Origin: an uncultured Gaiellaceae bacterium
Lineage (GTDB): Bacteria > Actinomycetota > Thermoleophilia > Gaiellales > Gaiellaceae
Length of the DNA: 6,527 nt
Direction: 5' to 3'
Assembly: GCA_955652075.1 (NCBI GenBank)
Contig: CATPAS010000139.1
Coordinates: 1-6,527 of the forward strand
Part shown: positions 1-5,568 of the stretch, piece by piece
Layout: each line of letters opens with the position of its first letter
How positions within the stretch are numbered: position 1 is the stretch's first letter
The notes under the pieces: generated by a model
What the model saw: only the letters and a program-made list of their open reading frames with translations
Databases searched by the model: none
What the model was told of the DNA's origin: nothing
Made by a program: the position numbers and the translations under genes

Positions 1-40
1 CGACCTCACCAGCGTGGACGCTGTGCCGTTCTTCAGCTGA
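1..40 (+). CDS. possible C-terminal tail of a rightward gene (partial)
   Basis: Reading from base 2, twelve codons (DLTSVDAVPFFS) run to a TGA at 38-40. Most codons end in G or C, as in the real genes here, and the stop would overlap the stop end of the oxygenase gene by 8 bp, a compact convergent arrangement like the one at 2131-2171. With only 12 residues visible no family can be assigned, and an open stretch this short could occur by chance. Confidence 0.35.
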   Translation, partial: DLTSVDAVPFFS

Positions 41-980
41 GCGCGAAACGCTGCTCGGGATCGAGCCCGTTCGTCTCGGCGCCCGTGACCGAGTAGTTCG
101 GCTCGGTCAGTGAAGCGAGGGACGCCGGCGAGGAGTACGTGACGGTCGCGAGCACGCGCGGCTTCGTCTTGGCGAAGCCGCCCCGGTGAAAGCCGCTCGT
201 GTTGCAGAAGATGATCGTCCCTTTCGGCGCCGTGAACGTCACGGCCCGGTCGGCGGTCTTCTCGGCGAGCTCGTCCTCGGGCGGATAGTTGTCGCCGAGC
301 GGACGCCACGGCCAGAGATGGTCGAGCTCGCCGCCGGGCGCGCTCCCGGCGACGTACTCGAACGGCCCGGTGTCCTCGTCGACGTCGACCAGGTACAGGA
401 ATGCCTTCAGCAGATGACGGTCGTTGAAGTCGCGATGCCAGCGCTGCGACGACTTGCGCTCGCTGTCCTCGATCGGGGGCGTGTACCAGAGGTCGACGTA
501 TTCGAGCTTCGACCACATGCCGACGTAGCTGTTGGCGACGTCGAGGAGCCGGCGGTTGTACCCGAGCCTGAGCCACGGATCGTCGAGGCCGAGCTCGACG
601 CCGTACGCGTACTTGCGGACGAGAAACTCTTTGCCTTCACGCCTGCGCAGCGCTGCCTCGCCGCCCTTGCTCTCCGCCGCAAGCCCGGCCTCGGTCACCG
701 CGGCAAACCGCGCAGCCTCAGCCTCGAGCTCGGGCCACACGGCCGCATCGCCGACGAGGTCCGCGAAGGGGACGACCGCGTAGCCGTCTTTGCGCAAGCG
801 CTGCAGAATGTCCTGCTGCAGCTCATCGAGCACGGGATGGCGCCGCGCGAACTTCCTTCTGCTCGAGCGATTCGACAGTACGCGATCGTGAAGCTCGTAC
901 GTGGCCACGATTCCGCGGCGCTCCAGCGCCGAGGCCACGCGGTGGGCCCTCCGCGCGAGCTTCGTCTTCTGCCGATGCAC
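33..980 (-). CDS. PhyH-like Fe(II)/2-oxoglutarate-dependent dioxygenase
   Basis: The 315-residue product resembles the phytanoyl-CoA dioxygenase (PhyH) family, cupin-fold oxygenases that couple 2-oxoglutarate decarboxylation to hydroxylation of a small molecule. The metal site is complete: H182-R-D184 in RWHRDFND, distal H265 in SGFHRGG, and R275 exactly ten residues later as the expected 2-oxoglutarate ligand. The segment DEDTGPFEYVAGS (201-213) is a typical PhyH stretch after the HxD motif. Residues 1-50 are basic and carry no signal peptide, so it is probably cytoplasmic. The start is GTG (978-980), with no good Shine-Dalgarno site but a TAGGGT box 7 nt upstream, which fits a leaderless message. 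It diverges from a glycosyltransferase, so it may hydroxylate a sugar, lipid or other precursor of the same product. The substrate cannot be read from sequence. Stop is TGA (33-35). Confidence 0.88.
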   Translation of the reverse strand: MHRQKTKLARRAHRVASALERRGIVATYELHDRVLSNRSSRRKFARRHPVLDELQQDILQRLRKDGYAVVPFADLVGDAAVWPELEAEAARFAAVTEAGLAAESKGGEAALRRREGKEFLVRKYAYGVELGLDDPWLRLGYNRRLLDVANSYVGMWSKLEYVDLWYTPPIEDSERKSSQRWHRDFNDRHLLKAFLYLVDVDEDTGPFEYVAGSAPGGELDHLWPWRPLGDNYPPEDELAEKTADRAVTFTAPKGTIIFCNTSGFHRGGFAKTKPRVLATVTYSSPASLASLTEPNYSVTGAETNGLDPEQRFALS

Positions 981-1025
981 CGTGGAAACCCTACCGGGGC
1001 GGCAGGTCCTCTAGCGTGTCGCCTG
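981..1025. promoter_or_regulatory. divergent intergenic region with two candidate leaderless -10 boxes
   Basis: This 45-bp gap must hold control signals for both flanking genes unless they are read from further away. On the minus strand TAGGGT (993 to 988) lies 7 nt before the GTG start of the oxygenase. On the plus strand TAGCGT (1012-1017) lies 8 nt before the ATG of the glycosyltransferase. Both fit the actinobacterial TANNNT -10 pattern at the distance expected when transcription begins at the start codon. No -35 match is convincing on either strand, and no Shine-Dalgarno sequence is well placed. TANNNT boxes arise easily by chance, so this is a suggestion only. Confidence 0.35.
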
Positions 1026-2171
1026 ATGTCGCCGGGAGAGCCGAAGAAGCTGTTCGTCGCGCTGCGCGAGGCGCCGGAACGGCGTCGTGCTCTGGCCGCC
1101 GAAAGTGGCGCGGCGGAACGCTACCGCCTCTACGGGATCGATCAACTGGTCTCGCGCGGGCTCGAGGTGCGCCACAACCTCGAGCGAGCCGGACAGCCGC
1201 CCCTCTGGGCCCGGGCGACCGACGCGGCCGTCAACAGGACGCTGTACGGGATCGGCGGCTACGGCGGTGATTTCGCGTCGATCCTTGCCTCGCTCCGGCT
1301 CGCGAACGGCGCCGACGTCGTGCTTTCGACGGTCGACACGGTCGGCATTCCGCTCGTGCTGCTCGGGCGGGCCGGGCTCGTCCGTCGGCCGGTCGTGTAC
1401 ACGTCGATCGGGCTGCCGGAACGCTTGCTGCAGCTGCGCGGGAAGCGTGTGCAGCAGCTCTATAGGTCCGCGCTGAGCGGCGCCGCGGCGATCCTCGCGT
1501 ACTCGGAACACGAGGCGGAGTGGCTCCGCGACTGGCTCGGCGCGGCAGCCTCGCGAGTGAGGTTTCTTCCATTCGGCGTCGACCTCGAAGCCTTCAGCCC
1601 CGACCCTTCGGTTGCGCCGACGACCGACGTCGTCTCGGTGGGAGCCGATCCGCGGCGCGATTTCGAGCTGCTGGTCGAAGTCGCTGCACGGCACCCGGAG
1701 CTGAGCTTCAGGATCGTTGCGTCGGCCGAACGCGCACGCACGCTCTCTGCGCTTCCTTCGAACCTCGAGGTCGAAACCGATCTCCCACTCGATCAGGCGC
1801 GTGCTCGCCTTGCAGACGCTCGCGTCGTGGCGCTGCCGGTACGCGACAACAGCTACTCCGGCGCGACGACCGTGCTGCTGCAGGCGATGGCGTTGGGCAA
1901 GCCCGTCGTGGTCTCGCGTACAGCGGCGATCGCGTCAGGCTACGAGCTCGAAGACGGCGTCAACTGCCGCCTCGTCGAGCCCGGTGATGCGGCTGCCCTC
2001 GAGCGGGTGATCCTCGAAACGCTGACGGGCGCGGACGCCGCTGCTCTCGGCACACGCGCCCGTCAAACCGTCGAGCGGAGTTTCTCCTGGGAGCGCTACA
2101 CCGACACGCTCTGGGAGGTTCTTTCAGGCGTTACGCGTTCACCTTCAGGAGGATCCCGATCGCGGACTTGA
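1026..2171 (+). CDS. GT4-like glycosyltransferase with altered EX7E motif
   Basis: The 381-residue product is a GT-B fold glycosyltransferase resembling family GT4, which transfers sugars from activated donors to glycan or lipid acceptors at the cytoplasmic membrane face. The N-terminal acceptor half (about 1-180) includes VVYTSIGLPERLLQL and AILAYSEHEAEWL, followed by the hinge-like RFLPFGVDLEAFSPD (179-193). The donor half contains DVVSVGADPRRDF (201-213) and SYSGATTVLLQAMALGKPVV (276-295). In that last segment the usual E-x7-E pair reads S278-x7-Q286, so both glutamates are replaced. GT4 relatives with a Gln at the second position exist, so it may still be active. The start is the first in-frame ATG past the oxygenase; the frame is open back to 186 only because it runs antisense to that gene. 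The last ~14 codons overlap the convergent Ig-repeat gene, and the tail RSPSGGSRSRT looks like read-through without family character. Confidence 0.88.
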   Translation: MSPGEPKKLFVALREAPERRRALAAESGAAERYRLYGIDQLVSRGLEVRHNLERAGQPPLWARATDAAVNRTLYGIGGYGGDFASILASLRLANGADVVLSTVDTVGIPLVLLGRAGLVRRPVVYTSIGLPERLLQLRGKRVQQLYRSALSGAAAILAYSEHEAEWLRDWLGAAASRVRFLPFGVDLEAFSPDPSVAPTTDVVSVGADPRRDFELLVEVAARHPELSFRIVASAERARTLSALPSNLEVETDLPLDQARARLADARVVALPVRDNSYSGATTVLLQAMALGKPVVVSRTAAIASGYELEDGVNCRLVEPGDAAALERVILETLTGADAAALGTRARQTVERSFSWERYTDTLWEVLSGVTRSPSGGSRSRT

Positions 2172-3327
2172 TGCCGAGCTTGTCGACCACCTGCATCCGC
2201 AGCCGGTAGACGCCTGCCTTCGTCGGCGTTCCGGAGAAGACGCCGGTCCTGGCGCTGAACTTGATGCCTTTCGGCAGAAAGCCCGGGAGCCCACCGAGGA
2301 TCTTCCACCTGAGCGGGGCGACGCCGCCCGTGGCACCGAGCTTGGCGCGGTACGGCGTGCCGACCTTCGCAGCAGGCAACCGCTTCTTGACGACTGCGAG
2401 CTTCGCGGCGACCTTGAGCGGAACGTCCACTGCGTCCGTCAGGCCGAGCGAGTCCGTGACCTGGAACTTGAGCGGATACGTGCCGGTGAGTGCGGGCGTG
2501 CCGCTGATCTCACCGGTGGCCGCGTCAAGCGTGAGGCCGGTCGGGAGCGTCCCTTGAACGATCGACCACGAGTTCGCGGGCCGTCCGCCGGTCGACTTCA
2601 GCGCCAGCGTGAACGGCACTCCGACCTCACTCGCCGGTGAAACCGGTGCCGTGATCTTGAGGTGCTGGACGACGGAGAGCGTGTACGTCTGCGCGTCCGA
2701 GCGGCTCCCGTCGCTCACCTGGATCACGAAGGTGAAGTCACCCGTCGCCGTCGGTGTGCCCGAGACGAGACCGCTGGAGCCCAGAGTGAGGCCGGCAGGC
2801 AGGTTGCCGGACTTCAGCGTCCAGGCCTGGGAGCCGCCGCCACTGGCCGTGAGCTGGTAGCTGTACGGCTCGCTCGTGAATGCCAGCTTTGGGTTGAGCG
2901 CGTTCTGCTGGATTTTCAGGCCCTGCAAGATCGCGATCGAGAACTGCTTTTCCGTTGATTTCGAGTCGTGGCACCAAGAGACGCCGCCGCTCTCGACCGG
3001 AATGTCTTTCATCGCTACCCAAAATGTCCAGCTACCGGCCTGACTTGGCGTTCCGCTGATCAACCCGTTCGACGACACCGTGAGCCCCGGCGGAAGCCCA
3101 CCGACGGTCGAGAAGGAGACAAACGGCACGCAGCCGGTTCCCTCGCGGCCTTTGAGTTGCACGGAATACGCCGTTCCGGTGGAACCTCCGGGACAAACCT
3201 TGATTAGCGTTCCAGTGCCCACGGGGCAAATCGAATCGTCGAACGCAAGCGCACTTGCACTCGGCACGACGACGCCGGCGATGGAAGCGGCTAGCACGAA
3301 GGGCAGCACTAGGCGGGTGAGGCGCAT
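2131..3327 (-). CDS. secreted protein with four putative-Ig (He_PIG-like) repeats
   Basis: The 398-residue product begins with a clear Sec signal peptide: basic MRLTR, a hydrophobic core at 6-21, then PSASALA with likely cleavage after A26 or A28. Four Ig-like repeats follow, each marked by LPxGLxxxxxxGxxSGTPxxxG: 78-98, 176-196, 261-282 and 351-372. The first repeat carries four cysteines (34, 45, 66, 119) that could form two disulfides; the others have none. The last repeat is very basic. There is no C-terminal membrane segment or LPxTG sorting signal, so it is probably released or held non-covalently at the wall. He_PIG-type repeats usually act as structural or adhesive modules, and no catalytic domain is visible. 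The ATG (3325-3327) has the best Shine-Dalgarno site in the window. The gene sits alone on its strand between glycosyltransferases, so it could be their substrate or simply an unrelated neighbour. Confidence 0.9.
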   Translation of the reverse strand: MRLTRLVLPFVLAASIAGVVVPSASALAFDDSICPVGTGTLIKVCPGGSTGTAYSVQLKGREGTGCVPFVSFSTVGGLPPGLTVSSNGLISGTPSQAGSWTFWVAMKDIPVESGGVSWCHDSKSTEKQFSIAILQGLKIQQNALNPKLAFTSEPYSYQLTASGGGSQAWTLKSGNLPAGLTLGSSGLVSGTPTATGDFTFVIQVSDGSRSDAQTYTLSVVQHLKITAPVSPASEVGVPFTLALKSTGGRPANSWSIVQGTLPTGLTLDAATGEISGTPALTGTYPLKFQVTDSLGLTDAVDVPLKVAAKLAVVKKRLPAAKVGTPYRAKLGATGGVAPLRWKILGGLPGFLPKGIKFSARTGVFSGTPTKAGVYRLRMQVVDKLGIKSAIGILLKVNA

Positions 3328-3448
3328 GAGACTCCTTTAGGTGTGGCGTCAGCTAGTACAAGTCCGCGGACCGGCGCAGGTTAGCGCGAATCGCGGACAG
3401 TATCCGGTGAAGTTTCCGCCCTAGTTGTAAAACGTCGGTTAAGACCAG
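3328..3448. promoter_or_regulatory. divergent intergenic region with a 10-bp palindrome
   Basis: This 121-bp spacer separates the leftward Ig-repeat gene from the rightward glycosyltransferase operon and is more AT-rich than the genes. It contains the perfect palindrome GTCCGCGGAC (3362-3371), and eight bases close to its right part recur as TCGCGGAC at 3391-3398. Together GTCCGCG (3362-3368) and CGCGGAC (3392-3398) also form a 7-bp inverted repeat with a 23-nt loop. A minus-strand TACTGT (3402 to 3397) is a possible -10 box for the Ig-repeat gene; the palindrome would then lie downstream of that start, as a repressor site could. I see no convincing promoter for the rightward genes. No regulator can be named. 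Confidence 0.4.
3332..3338 (-). promoter_or_regulatory. strong Shine-Dalgarno site of the Ig-repeat gene
   Basis: The minus strand reads AAAGGAG four nucleotides before the ATG at 3327-3325. This is a near-perfect anti-Shine-Dalgarno match with slightly short spacing, and it fixes the start directly upstream of the signal peptide. The first two genes of the window have no comparable site. Confidence 0.75.
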
Positions 3449-4462
3449 ATGACGATTTCCCAGACAACGAGAGCCTCCTTGTTCGGCGCCGCCGGGCCCG
3501 CTCGTGCGCTCGCGCGCCGCGGCCGCACCGAGGCCGACTGGCTGCGCACGCGTCGCGGCGGCGCCGACCTCGCGGTCTTCCACGAGTTCAGACCGCCACC
3601 GTACGGCGGCGGCAACCAATTCCTGCTCGCACTCGTGCGCGAGTTGGAGGGCCGCGGTCTCCGCGTCGAGGTCAACCGAGTGTCCGGCGGAACTCCGGCC
3701 TGCCTCTTCAACTCGTTCAACTTCGATTTCGCGCGACTGCGCCGCTTTGCGCGCGACGACGTGCGCATGGTTCACCGTGTCGACGGTCCGGTCGGTGTGT
3801 ATCGGGGCTTCGATGACGGGACCGACCGGCGGATAGCTGGTGTCAATCATCAGCTTGCCGCGGCGACGATCCTGCAGTCCCGCTTCAGCCTCGAGAAGCA
3901 TCGCGAGCTCGGCTATGACCTCCGTGCGCCTCTCGTCGTGCGGAACGCCGTCGATCACGCGATCTTTCATCCGCCGACAAAGCGAGAACCCTTGCCGGGT
4001 CGCCGGTTGCGCGTGATCGCGGCGAGCTGGTCGGACAACCCGCGGAAGGGCGCAGACGTGCTCGAATGGCTCGACCGTCACCTCGACGCCGATTCCTACG
4101 AGGTCACGTTCGCCGGCCAAACGCAGGCGAGGCTCGAACGTATCCACGTCGTTGGACCGCTCGCCTCCGACCCGCTTGCGGAGCTCATGCGCTCGCAGGA
4201 TGTCTATCTCGCCGCGAGTCGCGACGATCCCTCCTCGAACGCGCTGCTCGAGGCACTGGCCTGCGGGCTACCGGCGGCGTTCCGTCGCAGCGGTGGACAT
4301 CCGGAGCTCGTCGGAGAGGCGGGAATCGGCTTCGACGATCCTGAGGAACTGCCCGATGTCTTCGCGCGATTGGCGGCTGAGCTCGAGCCGCGACGTGGCG
4401 CCATCCGTGTTCCCGCGCTGGCGGACGTCGCCGACCGCTACCTCGAAGTACTGCGCGGATGA
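3449..4462 (+). CDS. GT4-family glycosyltransferase, first gene of a three-GT operon
   Basis: The 337-residue product is a GT-B fold glycosyltransferase of the GT4 type. After an Arg/Ala-rich leader (1-39) the acceptor domain opens with FHEFRPPPYGGGNQFLLAL (44-62), the glycine-rich loop typical of this fold. It continues with MVHRVDGPVGVYRGFDD (107-123) and TILQSRFSLEKHRELG (140-155). The interdomain link VVRNAVDHAIFHP (163-175) leads to the donor domain, with SWSDNPRKGADVLEW (193-207) and DDPSSNALLEALACGLP (259-275). The EX7E motif is D260-x7-E268, a conservative change in its first residue. No signal peptide or membrane span is seen, so it probably works at the inner membrane face. The ATG at 3449 has no strong ribosome site; TTG at codon 11 is a less likely alternative. 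Its TGA overlaps the next ATG by 4 bp. Donor and acceptor sugars are unknown. Confidence 0.9.
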   Translation: MTISQTTRASLFGAAGPARALARRGRTEADWLRTRRGGADLAVFHEFRPPPYGGGNQFLLALVRELEGRGLRVEVNRVSGGTPACLFNSFNFDFARLRRFARDDVRMVHRVDGPVGVYRGFDDGTDRRIAGVNHQLAAATILQSRFSLEKHRELGYDLRAPLVVRNAVDHAIFHPPTKREPLPGRRLRVIAASWSDNPRKGADVLEWLDRHLDADSYEVTFAGQTQARLERIHVVGPLASDPLAELMRSQDVYLAASRDDPSSNALLEALACGLPAAFRRSGGHPELVGEAGIGFDDPEELPDVFARLAAELEPRRGAIRVPALADVADRYLEVLRG

Positions 4463-5568
4463 CGACGGCGCTGCGCCGGCTGGCGCTCGGCGCATACGTT
4501 CCGGCACGCACGGCGAGGTGGCCCGACGTTTCGCGGCTGTTCGTCGTCGGAGACGACTTCGGCTGGTCGATCGACGACGACAGAGATCGACTGAGCGCCA
4601 CCGCACGCCGGCTCGGCTACGAGGTCGCTCCCGCGACGTGGGCACGATTCGCCGAACGGCAAGCGGTGTTCCATCACGATCACTTCAGCGCGTTGCAGCC
4701 TCGCTGGCTCGAGTCGTCCCTCCTGCTCGGGCTCAGCTATTTCCACGGCCGGCCCGGGACGCCGGGCTATCCGGAGTTCGACCGCGCCTACGAGACCCTG
4801 AAGCGGCACGCGCAGCGAATCGACCGGGTGCAGGTCACGCATGCCGAGATGCACGAGCTGGTCGTGGGTGCCGGCATCGATCCGGCCAAGGTGCACCGGA
4901 TCCCGATCGGAGTCGACCTCGAGAACTTCGCACTCGTCGACCGGGACCGGCGGTCGCGAGCACGAGCAGAGCTCGGGATTCCGCAGTCGGCGTTCGTCGT
5001 CGGTTCGTTCGTCAAGGACGGCGTCGGTCTGGGGAGTGGCGACGAGCCGAAGCTCGTCAAAGGGCCGGATGTTCTCGTTGCCGTGCTGGCGCGGCTGCGC
5101 GAGGGGATTCCCGAGCTCCATGTGCTCGTCACAGGCCCGGCACGCGGCTACGTGCGCCGCGAGCTCGAGAGCCGCGGCATCGCGCACCGGCACACGGTGC
5201 TCGGTACGCGTTCCGAGCTGGGCCGGGCCTATCACGCCCTGGACGTCTCCCTGGTCGCCTCGCGGCAGGAAGGAGGACCGAAGTCGGTGCTCGAGTCGTT
5301 GGCCGCCGGTGCGCCGCTCGTCACGACACGCGTCGGGCAGGCGCCTGAGCTGGTGGTCGACGGGGAGAACGGCTTGCTCGCGGACGTCGACGACGTGGAA
5401 GCGCTGAGGGCAGCCGTCGCTCGAATCCATGCCGATGCTTCGCTCGCCGAGGGCCTCCGTGCTGCCGGCCGGCTGACGGCGGAGGCAAACGCGGACGAGC
5501 GGCTGGACGGCCGCTGGGCCTCGCTGCTCGACGGCTTCGTGGAGAAGGGCCCTCAGCGTGTCGATTGA
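4459..5568 (+). CDS. GT4-family glycosyltransferase, second gene of the operon
   Basis: The 369-residue product has a GT4 donor domain in its second half with all main landmarks. These are HRIPIGVDLENF (146-157) at the domain junction, GSFVKDGVGLGSGDEPKLVKG (182-202) with the lysine-containing phosphate-contact loop, LHVLVTGPARGYVRREL (220-236), and EGGPKSVLESLAAGAPLVTT (271-290) carrying a canonical E271-x7-E279. The N-terminal half is less typical: it lacks the usual glycine-rich loop and instead has LFVVGDDFGWSIDDD (27-41), then FHHDHFSALQPRWLESSLL (71-89). The acceptor may therefore differ from those of its neighbours. The ATG lies inside the previous gene's stop (ATGA), which implies translational coupling. 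It ends 11 bp inside the next gene. No signal or membrane segment is visible, so a cytoplasmic or membrane-face location is expected. The sugar transferred is unknown. Confidence 0.9.
   Translation: MTTALRRLALGAYVPARTARWPDVSRLFVVGDDFGWSIDDDRDRLSATARRLGYEVAPATWARFAERQAVFHHDHFSALQPRWLESSLLLGLSYFHGRPGTPGYPEFDRAYETLKRHAQRIDRVQVTHAEMHELVVGAGIDPAKVHRIPIGVDLENFALVDRDRRSRARAELGIPQSAFVVGSFVKDGVGLGSGDEPKLVKGPDVLVAVLARLREGIPELHVLVTGPARGYVRRELESRGIAHRHTVLGTRSELGRAYHALDVSLVASRQEGGPKSVLESLAAGAPLVTTRVGQAPELVVDGENGLLADVDDVEALRAAVARIHADASLAEGLRAAGRLTAEANADERLDGRWASLLDGFVEKGPQRVD

Noticed and set aside
186..1025. Upstream extension of the first glycosyltransferase to a 661-codon plus-strand frame.
   Set aside because: The first 280 codons lie opposite the oxygenase gene, which carries a complete catalytic motif set. 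The extension shows no family motifs and is a high-GC shadow.
3362..3398. Possible intrinsic terminator formed by the 7-bp inverted repeat.
   Set aside because: It lies between divergent 5' ends where no terminator is needed, has a 23-nt loop, and is not followed by a T-run on either strand.
3424..3448. GTTGTAAAACG followed by CGG resembles the lacZ-alpha/M13 primer region of cloning vectors.
   Set aside because: The match is only about 11 bases plus a short fragment, the flanks are not lacZ, and the reading context continues naturally into the glycosyltransferase, so vector contamination is unlikely.
3353..4147. 264-codon minus-strand open frame.
   Set aside because: It runs antisense to a well-supported glycosyltransferase, has no recognisable domain, and is explained by G/C-rich third positions suppressing stops.
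4438..5430. 330-codon minus-strand open frame.
   Set aside because: It is antisense to the second operon glycosyltransferase, with low-complexity Arg/His/Asp-rich composition and no motifs.
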